Shown here one piece after another: positions 43,278 through 54,230 of a stretch of 64,000 bases of DNA. Location of the stretch: positions 1,240,001-1,304,000 of the forward strand of contig CP091726.1 of assembly GCA_022009835.1 (NCBI GenBank), in the 5' to 3' direction. Position 1 is the stretch's first letter; every line of letters starts with the position of its first letter. Made by a program: the position numbers and the translations under genes. Below the pieces are notes generated by a model, which was not told the DNA's origin, made no database searches, and worked only from the letters and a program-made list of their open reading frames with translations. This DNA is from Bacilli bacterium. Lineage in GTDB: Bacteria > Bacillota_I > Bacilli_A > RF39 > UBA660.

Positions 43278-43988
43278 ATGAATAGTTATTTAGAGTTTTT
43301 AATGCAAATTGTTATTTGTTTTTTACTTAGTGCTTGTATTGGTATCGAAAGACAATATAGGAGAAGATCAGTTGGTCTTAGAACGATTATTTTGGTTAGT
43401 TTAGGCTCTTTTTTGTTTGTTAGATTTTCTTTTGCTTTTCCTGGCTCGGACATGACAAGAGTGGCTGCTCAAGTAGTAGCAGGCATTGGTTTTCTGGGAG
43501 CAGGTGTTATTATTAAAGATGGGAAGACTGTTAAAGGTCTTACGACCGCTGCTACATTATGGTGTGCTGCCGCTATTGGTATTTTATGTTCTGCTGGTCT
43601 TTTGGTAGAGGCTGCTATTGGTACTTTATTTATTTTATTTACTAATATTATATTAAGAGGTGTTAATAGTAAGATTAATCATTTAAGTGGTCATATTAAT
43701 TATGATTTATATTATTTTAGCATTATTGTTGAAGAGAATAAGGAAAAGGATATTATTAAAATACTTAAGAGTATTGTTAAAGATAATAGTTCCTTCATCA
43801 ATAGTATTATAGTTAATGATACAGAAAATGGTAATATTAAGATTGATATTTCAATCGGTATTGATTCGGATAAGAAAAATATTTCTAATGATATTATGCA
43901 GAAGCTTCTTAATAGAAATGATGTTGTATCTATTAGTTTGGATAAGAAAGATAAAGAGATTTTTTTATTTGAAGATGAGGAATTATAA
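43278..43988 (+). CDS. mgtC: MgtC/SapB-family membrane protein
   Basis: About 236 residues, intact frame. Family motif CIGIERQYRRRSVGLRTIIL, then GSDMTRVAAQVVAGIGFLGA and GVIIKDGKTVKGLTTAATLW across four to five helices. The C-terminal cytoplasmic ACT-like domain follows (YYFSIIVEENKEKDIIKILK). MgtC-type proteins influence magnesium and phosphate homeostasis; they are not pumps by themselves. The ATG at 43278 has GGAGG 5 bases upstream, so the 43254 ATG within the leader is not used. One of only two plus-strand genes here. Confidence 0.9.
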   Translation: MNSYLEFLMQIVICFLLSACIGIERQYRRRSVGLRTIILVSLGSFLFVRFSFAFPGSDMTRVAAQVVAGIGFLGAGVIIKDGKTVKGLTTAATLWCAAAIGILCSAGLLVEAAIGTLFILFTNIILRGVNSKINHLSGHINYDLYYFSIIVEENKEKDIIKILKSIVKDNSSFINSIIVNDTENGNIKIDISIGIDSDKKNISNDIMQKLLNRNDVVSISLDKKDKEIFLFEDEEL

Positions 43989-43991
43989 GAT

Positions 43992-44022
43992 AAAAGAGAT
44001 TACTTTAATAGCAATCTCTTTT
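43992..44022 (+). terminator. Terminator of mgtC, shared with sigE
   Basis: AAAAGAGATT paired with AATCTCTTTT, 11-base loop, then TTC and T's on plus. It lies between convergent mgtC and sigE and can serve both. Confidence 0.8.
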
Positions 44023-44036
44023 TCTTATTTATATTT

Positions 44037-44713
44037 TTATGATAGTTGATAATCTTTTTTTATTACTTTTTCTATTCTTGAAATATATGATTGTGATATT
44101 CCTAATAATTCTGCTACTTCTTTTTGAGTCATTTCTTTTTTTACCATTTAGACCATATCTTAATTCGATTATTTCTTTATCTCTCTTTCCTAGTTTATCT
44201 ACTTCTTTATACATAAGATACTTATCTAATTCATCTTCTATTGGTTTGGTTACAATGTCTTCTTTCGTTCCTAGAACATCTTCTAGGTGAAGTTCATTAC
44301 CTTCAGAGTCATAGGATAAGGAATCTTCAAACGATACTTCAGTTCTTTTCTTTTTGGTTTTTCTTAAGTACATTAGTATTTCATTATCGATACATCTTGA
44401 GGCATAAGTTGCTAATTTGATATTTTTATCATTTTGATAGGTATTTACTCCTTTTATTAAACCTATAGTACCTATCGATACTAAGTCTTCTAGATCTATT
44501 TTGGTGTTTTCATACTTTTTGGCAAGAAAAACTACTAATCGTAAGTTATGCTCGATTAATTTATCTCGTGCTTTCATATCACCATTTAAAAATTTCGTTA
44601 CATAATTTTTGTTCTTCTTCTTTACTTAATGGTTCAGGTAAAATATCAGTACTTCCTACAAAGAAGAAGTAATTTAATTTACTTAATATTTTTTTCTTAA
44701 TAGTTTTTAACAT
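44037..44713 (-). CDS. sigE: RNA polymerase sporulation sigma factor SigE
   Basis: About 225 residues after two one-base corrections (near 44144 and 44586). The hydrophobic pro-sequence KTIKKKILSKLNYFFFVGST, then LPEPLSKEEEQ, is followed by region 2 (HNLRLVVFLAKKYENTKIDL, SIGTIGLIKGVNTYQ, IKLATYASRCIDNEILMYLR) and region 4 with a helix-turn-helix (TQKEVAELLGISQSYISRIE). KLATYASRCIxNEILMYLR is diagnostic of SigE/SigK. The pro-sequence and the adjoining spoIIGA favour SigE, the early mother-cell factor. The start at 44713 follows AAAGGATG, 5 bases after spoIIGA. Confidence 0.93.
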
Positions 44714-44717
44714 AATA

Positions 44718-45466
44718 TCATCCTTTCATTAAATCTTTGTGTAGTATTAGGTCTACTCCTTCTATTAGGGTTGGAGAATCAGAAAAGGCTACTAGTAAAT
44801 TGGTTTGATAGCCTATAGTATCAATGTAGACTTTGTCTGGTTTGATACACTTTAAAAGACCTTCACCATTTACGGTATAGTATGGTACTAATATGTATTT
44901 TTCCTTCAAATTTATATTTTTTTGGGATAAGAGAATTATTGGTCTTTTTTTGTATGGATCATAGAGATTATTGCCAGTATCTAAAAAAAGCCAACGACGG
45001 ATATTTTTTTCTTTATCTTTAAAATATATGTCTACTTTATAATAATTATTATAGGTATTTTTTTATATTTTTCTTATTTCTTTGATATAGAGAATAGTTA
45101 CTTCTATTGAAATTATTATTATTATTAGATATGTTAGGGGTATACTAGCCTTTACATTACTATTAAACAGATATATTATTCCTCCTAGTAAAGTGCTAAT
45201 TAGGTATATATATATGATGTTTTTTTAATGGTATATTTAATATTTTTGTAGTTAAATGCTATTATAGATATTAGGATTATCGTTATGATTTCTAGTAATA
45301 TTCTATTAATGTTTGTAAACATTATTAGTGAGGAAAGTCCTCCTAGTAAAGAAGATAGTAGTATTTTTAATTTAGTGGTTCTTCTTTTTAATATTATGGA
45401 TACTCCTAATACTATTATATAATCCATTATAATGTTAAGTAAAAATAAATCAATATATATTCTCAT
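44718..45466 (-). CDS. spoIIGA: SpoIIGA pro-sigma-E processing peptidase
   Basis: About 250 residues. N-terminal five-helix membrane half begins MRIYIDLFLLNIIMDYIIVL. The C-terminal domain has RWLFLDTGNNLYDPY, the aspartic-protease-like D-T-G-N, then YILVPYYTVNGEGLLKCIKP and an end GVDLILHKDL. In Bacillus SpoIIGA is activated from the forespore side and removes the SigE pro-peptide. Shifts occur near 45060 and 45230. The start has no obvious Shine-Dalgarno sequence and lies only 16 bases after a terminator-like hairpin, so initiation or read-through may be controlled. Confidence 0.88.
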
Positions 45467-45758
45467 ATATTGATTATAAATAAAAAGAATATAAATACTT
45501 TGTCGATTTATATTCTAGTGAACCTCATAAAATTAAAAAAAGCATGCTTCTAATATCACTATTAGAATTTTTCTCCATTTAATAATACTATTATTAATGT
45601 AAAGCGACATAAACTCGGATAGTTCCTACCCTGCATATAAATAATATATATCTTCTATTTCCGGGATAATCATATCGTATATTGACATCCATGTAATTTT
45701 TTTAGAAACGAAAAAGAAAAATCTAACTCATGAATTAATTCTAGGGGAATCGTGATTT
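45467..45758 (-). promoter_or_regulatory. Leader of spoIIGA with two terminator-like hairpins
   Basis: No reading frame. Minus strand, in order: a possible promoter (TTACAT, 16 bases, TATGAT, about 45657-45684), a stretch with GGGTAGGAACTATCC and TTATGTCGC, hairpin TTCTAATA-GTGA-TATTAGAA (45548-45567) followed after GCATGC by seven T's, and a second hairpin at 45487-45515. A TGTCGAT in the last loop resembles a Spo0A box (TGTCGAA) at 6 of 7 bases. It may be an attenuated leader, a small RNA, or both. Confidence 0.45.
45487..45515 (-). terminator. Terminator-like hairpin just before spoIIGA
   Basis: GAATATAAAT/ATTTATATTC, 10 perfect bases, 9-base loop, followed on minus by TTTTTATTT. It ends 16-20 bases before the spoIIGA start codon. 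Confidence 0.7.
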
Positions 45759-45981
45759 TTATTCAAAAACTTTATTTTCATCTCCAGCACAATAGGCACC
45801 GCCTACTTTTTCTCCTTCTACATATTCTTTACCTGATATGTTGCAGCCCATTTTAGTAACGGCATCTTGAAGGTATCCGCCAAATATTTTTACTAAGCCT
45901 ATTGCTACCACTGTAATTAATGAGATTATTAATACATACTCTACTAGGGTTTGTCCTTTTTCTATTTAACTTCATCTTCAT
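45759..45981 (-). CDS. Flp/Fap-like small pilin
   Basis: About 73 residues. Removing one A near 45958 gives RKGQTLVEYVLIISLITVVA then IGLVKIFGGYLQDAVTKMGC. A G-x-x-x-x-E-Y processing motif precedes one hydrophobic helix and a short tail with two Cys (YVEGEKVGGAYCAGDE), as in Flp-type prepilins. AAAGGA lies before the start. No tad operon is next to it, so processing would fall to the PilD peptidase at 58713 or an unseen one. The last bases begin a weak terminator toward the spoIIGA leader. Confidence 0.6.
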
Positions 45982-46017
45982 AAAATCTATCCTTTCGTAT
46001 TCTTAAGTTAATTTTTA

Positions 46018-46991
46018 CTATATTTTTTTGGAATAAAGCAATATATTTTTGATTATTTTTTTATTTTTACCTGTTGTAGCAGTAGTGTGATGTACTTCAG
46101 ATATTTTGGCATTCTTTTTACTTGTTGCTAATTCTTTTTCTATTTCGTTAGTATCTTTATTCTTTAAAGATACTACAAAACAATTTTCTTTTTCTATTTC
46201 TTTTAAACTTTTATTTGGTGTTGGTAAATCTTCTGGCATTGTACCCCCTAATCTTTTAATACTGTTTCTAACCTCTTTACCTACTTCATAGTGAACAGAA
46301 TTTGCAGTGTATTCATTATCTACATTATCTCTTTTTAATTTAGCATCTGTTTGTGCTATTCTAAATATATTATCTGCTAGTTCTTCGCTACCCATATTAT
46401 CTAGAATATCTTCTCTATATCTTAGTTTCTTCCTTTTAAATATATTATCAGCGGTTTCTCCATTATATAGTCCTTTATATCCTGCATTATGAAATCTAGC
46501 TAGATCTTTTACTCCACTCTTAACCGCTGTTTGATTTAGATTATAATTTCCTTTTCTTGCTTGATTCCTTCTATATAATCTTTTCTCATCCTCAGTAAGC
46601 TCATTATATTCTTTTTCAGAGAGTTCTTGTTTTCTTGTTTGGATTGCAAAGTAAGTTTGAGCAAGGGCAATTACTTTCTTTCTAGGATCTGCATTTTGTA
46701 CTATCAAATAACATGCATATCTAGATAGCTTATAATCTAATACTTTTCTCTGCCCACCTTTTGCTATTTTTATCATTTTCCCAACCTCGGGAAAATGATC
46801 ATCAACATTATAACCACTTTTTTCACAGGCTATCTTTGCATTCTCAATTGCATTAGAAAATCTTTCCCATTTGCTATATTCAAGTAATGGCATTAATTCT
46901 CTTGCTAACCAGTATTCTTTGCCATTTTCATCTATATGTTTTTATATCTTCAAAAAAATTTTTTTCGGTATATTCTTTTTATTTCATTCAT
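46018..46991 (-). CDS. dinD: DNA-damage-inducible protein D homologue
   Basis: About 322 residues. Starts with EYWLARELMPLLEYSKWERF (after two T-run corrections), then ENAKIACEKSGYNVDDHFPE, YKLSRYACYLIVQNADPRKK and IALAQTYFAIQTRKQE. These are the BRO/KilA-N-like N-terminal features of DinD. The C-terminal part (GVKDLARFHNAGYKGLYNGE, then TADNIFKRK) is equally typical. E. coli DinD is SOS-induced and affects RecA-DNA complexes. No clear LexA box was found; the gene follows comEC by 17 bases, so it may be transcribed with it. Confidence 0.88.
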
Positions 46992-47008
46992 TTTTATCCT
47001 CTTCCTTT

Positions 47009-49069
47009 CTATGGACTACTAGTCTCAATTTTTAATTTATTATTTTTAATCTTAAACATAATGCTTCCGTCTTTATCTGTTCTATATATTTTTGAATTTT
47101 TTAAATTATTTAATACTTCTTTATTTGGATGACCATATCTATTGTTTTTTTACCAACACTAATTAAACTGTATTTAGGATTAATTATGGTTATAAAGTCT
47201 TTATTTGAAGATGTATCAGAACCATGATGTCCTACTTTTAAAAAGGTTACATCTTTAATATTATATTTATCTATGATATCAAGTTCTTTTTCTTTTTCGG
47301 CATCTCCCATAAAGAGAAACTTTATATGGTTGTAAGTAAAATATATAACACTAGAATTATTGTTTTTCATTATCATATTCTTTAGTATTTAAGAAATATA
47401 TTTTTTTGGTTATTGATATTTAGTTCTTTAATACAATTATAGTATTTTTATTTGTTTTTTTGTTTTTAGTTCTTTAATTAATGTTTCTTCTAGTTCATTA
47501 TAAGTACCACAATTTAGTATTACTTTCTTTTACTTTAAAATTATTTATTAAAGACGATGCTCCTCCTAGATGATCTTTATCTCCATGAGTTATTATTAAA
47601 TAGTCAATTTTTTATTCCGATACTTTTTTTAGGGATGGGATTATCTCACTTGTTATTTTTAGTTTGATTTTTCACCGGTATCAATTAAAATATTAGTTTT
47701 TATTATAAGGAAATCTTATAAGATGGGTGTCTGCTTCTCCTACTGAAAACATTACTATTTTTAAATTGTTATCTAAAGATGGGGATATATACATAATTAA
47801 TATTATTAGTGGTATAAGATATTTTAATTTTTATATATTTATGGGATAATAATAGTATTAGATAATATATTATTATTATCAAAAAGATGTGGTTTTTGGT
47901 ATTATTATTTTTAGTTATATTTATTTTTTTGATATAGAAAGAGATAATGTTTCTATAATTGTTGTTAATGGGTATAAGATATTATCTAATATGGGTATTA
48001 TTAGTGTTAATATAGTGATGGGTAGTAGTATTATACTTATTATTGGAACTAAAAAGATATTTAATATAATACTGATAATATTTATTTCATAACTTGTATA
48101 TATAGTAATGGGAATAGATGTTATAAATGCTAGTATTGTTATATAGATTGTTTTTTGCAGATGATTTTTCTTTTTTATGTTACTTATATTTAATACTAAG
48201 AAGAATGTTATAATATATGAATAAATATAGCCTAAATCATATATTATAAAAGGGATTTATTATCATTGATATTAATAGTGTTAATAGAAGGATGTCTATC
48301 TTTTTTTAATTTTAAGTTTTTAAGATATAATTTATACTAAATATTATGGTAGTTAGGGCCGCTCTTAAGAGGGATGATGATGGAAATAATATTAGATATA
48401 TAATAATAAATAGATCTGTTATTAGGTATTTTATTTTTTTATTATAGGTTACTTTGTTTAAATATAAATAGATAATATTAATAAATATATTTATGTGCAT
48501 TCCTGATACTGAAAAATAAATGTGATATACCATTTATTCTATAACTATCTTTTTATTTCTTTATCTAGAGTATTATTACAGAATAATAATGTTTTTTTAT
48601 ATTTATTTGATTTTTAGATTTGATACTCTTTTGATATAATATGTTTTTTTGATAGTATAGAGATAGTTTTTATTATTTGCTATTTTATCAATACTAGTAG
48701 CGGTAACTATATAATATATTTTTTTATTATATAAGTATTTTTTTGATAGTTGAAGTTATTAAAGTTAGTATTTTTGTTTGGTTTTGATAGTGTACCCTTT
48801 ACTAGTATTTTATCACCATATGATAGATTTAATGGTTCTGTACTATGATAATTTATTATTAGTTTTTCTTTTCCTTTTATTTGGATTTTTATTTTATTTT
48901 CTTCTACTTCATATTTAGTTATAATTCCAGTAAAGGTGTTTTTCCTTTGGAATTATATTTTTGATTTGAATGGATAATAGTTTGTATATATTAGATTTAT
49001 TATAAGGAATACGAATACTAGTATTTTGATTAGATATTTAGATTGTAATATATATCTTAATTTGTTCAA
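47009..49069 (-). CDS. comEC: ComEC DNA-uptake channel protein
   Basis: About 687 residues, heavily split by T-run shifts. N-terminal OB-like part (KIKIQIKGKEKLIINYHSTE), the Competence domain with VSGMHINIFINIIYLYL and LFPSSSLLRAALTTIIF, several hydrophobic helices, and a C-terminal metallo-beta-lactamase-like domain (FLFMGDAEKEKE, VTFLKVGHHGSDTSSNKDFI). It moves single-stranded DNA across the membrane. The TTG start at 49069 overlaps comEA by about 30 bases. Fully broken if the shifts are real, but so are essential genes nearby. Confidence 0.82.
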
Positions 49070-49663
49070 AGAGAGTCTCTCCTATTCCGGATACTTTTTT
49101 TATTTCTTCAATATCTTTAAATGGGCCATTATCATTACGATATTTTATTATGGCTTCAGCTTTAGTATCTCCTACTCCATCTATTTGTTTTAGTTCTTCT
49201 TTAGTAGCGGTATTTATATTTATTAGATTAGTAGTATTATCTGTGTTATTAATGCAGGCATCATTAATAATTTCACATGGTTTACATACACAGTTTTCTT
49301 CTTTGTATTTTTCTAATATTTCTTCTTTGGAATATATTATTATAGTCATTTCATCTTCAACTATTTTGGCAAGATTTATTTTAGAAGTATCTGCTCCTTC
49401 AAGAAGGCCTCCTGCTAGAGCAATGACATCGTTTACTCTTGAATTTTTTTCTACTTCATATACTCCTGGATTGGTTATCATTCCTTTTATGTCCACTACC
49501 ACTTTGGTATTTGACTCTTTTTTAAGTTCCTTTTTATTCTCTTGATCTTCTTTTATTATATCTGCTTCTTCGGTAATATCATTATTTGTTTTATATATGA
49601 TATAGATAGTTGCTCCTAGTAAGGCAGATACTCCTATTAAAAATATAGATTAGTTTTTTTCAA
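49038..49663 (-). CDS. comEA: ComEA DNA receptor protein
   Basis: About 208 residues. A TTG start at 49663 has AAGGAG 5 bases upstream. One membrane helix (LIGVSALLGATIYIIY), a SLBB domain (VVVDIKGMITNPGVYEVEKN, VNDVIALAGGLLEGADTSKI), a Cys-containing linker (ENCVCKPCEIINDAC) and a double helix-hairpin-helix (LININTATKEELKQIDGVGD; EIKKVSGIGETLFEQI). It binds incoming double-stranded DNA at the cell surface. Translationally coupled to comEC. Confidence 0.93.
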
Positions 49664-49782
49664 TTATGCTCCTTTCCTTTTTCCATTTTGTTAATTATTT
49701 ATTATAATGGTTATTTTATAGTTCGTCAATATATTATAGAAAAATAAAAAAAATAAGTGTGGTTAACTTATTTTCTTGTTTA

Positions 49783-51057
49783 TTATTTAACTATTTTGCC
49801 ATAGACATTTAATCCTTCGACTTTTTCAATTTGAACATTTACAATGCTATTATTGTCTACTTTATCATTAATAATGACGGGAATGAAATTAGATGTATGA
49901 ACAACAACTAGTCCGTTGTCATGAACTTCTACTACTCCATCATATATTTGCCCTACTTTGCTGGTATAAAATTTATTTTCTAATTCGTTAGATAATTTTA
50001 GTACTTCATGGACTCTTTTCTTTTTGGTTATACCATCAATATGACCATCCATTTTATCCGCTACTGTTCCTTTTCTTCTGGAATATGGAAAAGTATGTAT
50101 TTTAGTAAAGCCTATTTGTTTTAGGGTATTTATGGTATCATTAAAGTCGTTATCATTTTCATTTGGAAAACCAACGATAAGATCAGTAGTAAGTGATATA
50201 TCTTCAATTTCTTTTTAGGTCTTCTACCATATTCAAAAAAACTCACTAGTGTTATATCTTCTATTCATTAGTTTTAGTATTTTATCACTACCTGATTGAA
50301 GTGGTATATGTAAATGTTTAGCCATTACTTTACTTTCTTTGATTAGTTTTTTGATGCCTGGTGTTATTTCATTTATTTCAATTGATGATAATCTAATTCT
50401 ATAAATATTTGGTATTTTTATTAATTCTTTTAGTAATTCTTCTAAACTACTATTTATATCAATACCATATCGACCAGTATGTATTCCAGTGAGAACTATT
50501 TCTTTATAGCCTTCATTTACTAGTTTTGTTACTTCTCTTATAACATCTTCTTTATTTTTACTTCTTACTCTACCTCTAGTATAAGGAATTATACAGTAGG
50601 AACAGAAGGCATTGCAGCCATCTTGTACTTTAACAAAAGCTCTCGTATGACTAGCAAAATTACTTATTTCCATTTTTTTCCAAAATCTACTTTGTTTAAA
50701 TCATAAATTATTTTTTTCTTTTTCTTTGGTTTTTATATAATCTTCTATTATTTCTAATATTTTAGATTTATCTTTATTTCCAAGAACGATATCAACATCA
50801 ATATCTTCAGAGTTAACTTGGCTATAGCAGCCCATTACTACTATTATGGCATTAGGATTATTCTTTTTAGCTCTATTTATCATTTTTCTTGATTTTTTAT
50901 CGCTTTCATTAGTTACACTACAGGTATTTATGATATAGATATCTGCTTTATCTTCAAAATCCACTATTTCATAATTGTTATCTTTTAGTATATTAGTGAC
51001 TAATTCACTTTCATATATGTTTACTTTGCATCCTAATGAGCATATTCCTACTTTCAT
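49783..51057 (-). CDS. mtaB: tRNA t6A methylthiotransferase MtaB
   Basis: About 425 residues. N-terminal UPF0004 domain (KVGICSLGCKVNIYESELV, INTCSVTNESDKKSRK, VVMGCYSQV) holds the first iron-sulfur Cys triad. The radical SAM domain has SHTRAFVKVQDGCNAFCSYC (C-x3-C-x2-C) and TGIHTGRYG. The end is a TRAM-like domain (GQIYDGVVEVHDNGLVVVHT). SHTRAFVKVQDGC distinguishes MtaB from MiaB. It adds a methylthio group to t6A37 of tRNA. Two shifts (near 50220 and 50690). Its terminator is at about 49751-49776. Confidence 0.92.
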
Positions 51058-51184
51058 ACTTCTTCCTTCTTTCTTCCATAGTATTTTTATCATAAAACAG
51101 ATTTATTTTTCTATAGTTTTTTTATTATTTTTATTTAATATAGATATAGTAAAAAAAGCACTAGCTTAGTAGTACTTTTAGTTA

Positions 51185-53008
51185 TTATCTTTTAACAAAG
51201 TATTCGTCATACCATTTAAGGAAACTATAGACTGCCCATATCTTTCGATAGTTATCTTTCTTTCTATCATGATGTTCATCTAATATTTTGATTAGGTAAT
51301 CTGTATTAAATAATTCTTTAGAGATATCAGTATTAAAAAGTAGTTTTTTTATTTCATTATAGAAATCATCTTCTCTTATCCATTCTCTAATTGGTACTGG
51401 AAAGCCTAATTTCTTTTTCTTATAAGCATCATTTGGAATAACTTTTTTAGCAGCATTTCTTAAGGCTACTTTGGTTGTTCCGTCACTTACTTTATAATTT
51501 TTTGGTAGTTTTCTGGCTACATCAAATACTTTTATATCTGTAAATGGTACTCTAGATTCTATTGAATGAGCCATAGTCATTTTATCTACAATAGTAAGAA
51601 TATTATTACTAAACCAGTATCTTATATCAACTGCTAGCATTTTATCTAGTTTGTTTGAAGTTTTTATATTCTTTATAGACATCTTTTACAATATCTTTAT
51701 TTTTTTGATGTAGTTATCTATTTTTTTAGGACATCTTTTTAATTCATCATCATAATATGTTCTATTAATACTAACATAAGATTCTTCTAATGGAAGTCCT
51801 CTTCGAATAATATATCTTGTAATTTTATTTTTGAGGTAGAACTTTACAGATACTTGCCATAGTTTTTCTTATAAATAATGGTAGTTTAGTATAAAAAGTT
51901 ATCTTCATAACTATTATATCCTCCAAAAAATTCATCTGCTCCTTCTCCTGATAATACTACTTTAACATCTTTGCTGGCAAGTCTTGATAAGAAATATACA
52001 GCAATTGCACAGCCATCAGCAGTTGGTTCATCCATGTGGTAATATACTTCGGGAATGGCTTTCATATATTCTTCTTTACTTATTTTTTCACTTATATTTT
52101 TTATGTTTAACTTGTCCGTTAAATCTTTTGCGTAATCTATTTCACTATATTTAGCTAAATCGAAGCCGATGGTATATGTTTTATCTGGTTTTGCTAGACT
52201 GACTAGATAAGATGAATCTACTCCACTAGATAAGAAAGAACCAACTTCTACATCACTAATTAAATGATGCTCAGTAGAGTCTTTCATAGCGGTACTAATG
52301 TCATTTACTACTTCATCAAAGCTTTCGTTAGTCTTGTCAAACTCTACTTTGAAATATCTTTCGATAGTTATCTTTTTCTTTTTAACATCGATAGTCATTG
52401 AATGACCTTGTGGTAATCTATATACTCCTTTAAAGAATGTTTCATCTGTTGGTGTAAAACTAAAGGTTAAATAGGCTCCGAGTAATTCTTTATTTAATTC
52501 TTTTTTAAAGGTTGGATATGCTAAAAAGCTTTTTATTTCTGAACCAAATAGAATGGTGTCGCCATCTTGATAATAGTATAATGGTTTTATTCCAAAATGA
52601 TCTCTTGATATGAATATTTCGTTCTTGTTTTTATCGTAGATAGCATAAGCAAACATACCTCTTAATTTTTTTGGTAGTTCGTGTCCCCATTTTTCATAGC
52701 CATGTAAGATTACTTCTGTATCTGATTCTGTTTCAAATTTATATTCAGTAAGTTCTCCTTTTAATTCTTTATAATTATATACTTCTCCATTATATATTAT
52801 TAATATACTTTTTATCTTCGTTATATATTGGTTGATTTCCTCCTGCTAAATCTATTATTGATAATCTTCTTTGACCTAGTGCTACATCACCTTCGGCGAA
52901 TATTCCTTCGGCATCTGGTCCACGATGAAGAGTCATATCATTCATATCTTTAATTAGTTTTTTTCTTATTTTTTTGTCTTTACTTATTATTCCATTTATT
53001 CCACACAT
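51185..53008 (-). CDS. asnB: Asparagine synthetase, glutamine-hydrolysing
   Basis: About 607 residues. MCGINGIISKD with the nucleophilic Cys2, LHRGPDAEG and ALGQRRLSIIDLAGGNQPIY form the glutaminase half. The synthetase half has SDVEVGSFLSSGVDSSYLVS (ATP loop SGGxDS-like), YTIGFD, YYHMDEPTADG, VVLSGEGADEFFGGYNSYED and RVPFTDIKVFDVARKLP. Makes Asn from Asp, Gln and ATP. Breaks near 52795, 52660, 51890 and 51690. A terminator at about 51155-51180 follows. The Asn-rich proteins of this organism fit a good Asn supply. Confidence 0.93.
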
Positions 53009-53091
53009 ATTAATACCTCACTTAATAATAGTATAACACAAAAGAAAAAAAGTAAAAAAATATATTTTTACTTATTATTTACTATTTCTTT

Positions 53092-53965
53092 ACAGTGTTT
53101 GTTTTTAAACGATAGATTAGTAATATTTTTTTATTTATTCTTTTTTTATTAAATCTTTCTTTATAAGAACAATGTTTACATATATCTAAATATACTTTAT
53201 TATCATTAAATCCTTTAATAGTATTTTTTTAAACTTATTACTATTTAGAATATCTTCTATACTATCAGTAAAGATATTACCTAGATTACTCTCACCTTCA
53301 CTATCTAAGCAGCAGATACTAACTACTCCATTTGATAAGATAGCTATTTGACTTTTACCTCCTAGACAAGTACCTTCTTCTTTATAATAGTTATTACTAG
53401 TACTAGGCCAATCAAATTTACTATCTAAACTTAAATATACTTTATTATCTAGTTTCATTTTATCATATAATTCATTTACTTTATACTTGAGTTTAATCAT
53501 ATCTAGATACTTATTATTTATAGTATCTAGGCTTTTTATCTAATGTCCAAAAGCGATAGTTTATATAGGGATATTTTAATTTATCTACTACTTCAAAGAT
53601 ATCTTCTAGATAGTTTTTCTTTATTGTTTTTCACTATGTAATGATATATTTATTTGATATATATTGTCATACTTATTTAGTATATCTAATCTATCTTTTT
53701 AGAAATACTCCATTAGTAGTTAAACATACTTTTTTTATTATATTTCTTACATATACTTAATATATCATCTATATAATGATGGGTAAGTGGTTCTCCTTTG
53801 ACATGTAGATAAATATAATCTGTATAGTCATTTATTTTATTCATAATTAATTTAAATTCATCTATACTTATTTCTTTTTGTTCTTCGTTTTGTTTTTACT
53901 ACAAAATGAACATTTTTAGATTACATATATTAGTTATCTCGATATATATTCTTTTTAAATTTCAT
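53092..53965 (-). CDS. Radical SAM/SPASM-domain protein
   Basis: About 290 residues. The N-terminal cluster reads IEITNICNLKCSFCSK (C-x3-C-x2-C) followed by IYLHVKGEPLTHHYIDDIL, a radical SAM barrel segment. The C-terminal part carries the SPASM-type Cys set (GTCLGGKSQIAILSNGVVSI then CCLDSEGESNLGNI, and a last CKHCSYKERF). Such enzymes modify peptides or proteins, or activate sulfatases; no precursor peptide gene is evident nearby. AGAGG precedes the start, and the promoter is at 53991-54019. About six T-run shifts. Confidence 0.7.
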
Positions 53966-53990
53966 ATTATACCTCTTTTTGCTATTTAGT

Positions 53991-54019
53991 ATTATATAAT
54001 ATTTATTATTTCTATGCAA
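53991..54019 (-). promoter_or_regulatory. Promoter of the radical SAM/SPASM gene
   Basis: TTGCAT (54014-54019), 17-base spacer, TATAAT (53991-53996) on minus; the start codon is about 25 bases downstream. Confidence 0.75.
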
Positions 54020-54042
54020 TAGCATGATGTTTGTTTTGTTTT

Positions 54043-54102
54043 CTAATCTAGTCTATGGTCTAGATTAGTGTCTCATTAGACATATTATATTCACAGTGAA
54101 TA
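54043..54102. repeat. Cluster of three adjacent hairpins
   Basis: On plus: CTAATCTAG/CTAGATTAG (54043-54068), TGTCT-CATT-AGACA (54069-54082) and TATTCAC-A-GTGAATA (54088-54102). All arms are perfect. It lies upstream of the promoter at 53991 and after the repeat-protein gene. Without a T run it is not a simple terminator on either strand. Confidence 0.6.
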
Positions 54103-54230
54103 CTATTTTTGGGAAAAGAATTGGTTTTGTTAAACTATCTATTTAATGATTAATCTATATATTTAATTTTTCTTTTTTTAGAGGTTGCTTTTGATTTGGT
54201 TCACATCGTTAGTAGATATATTCGAATCTT

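Noticed and set aside
47889..48092. Plus-strand hydrophobic frame inside comEC
   Set aside because: It lies opposite ComEC membrane helices, lacks an RBS and has no recognisable motif.
49150..49545. Plus-strand frame of 131 residues opposite comEA
   Set aside because: Antisense to an intact comEA frame with SLBB and helix-hairpin-helix motifs.
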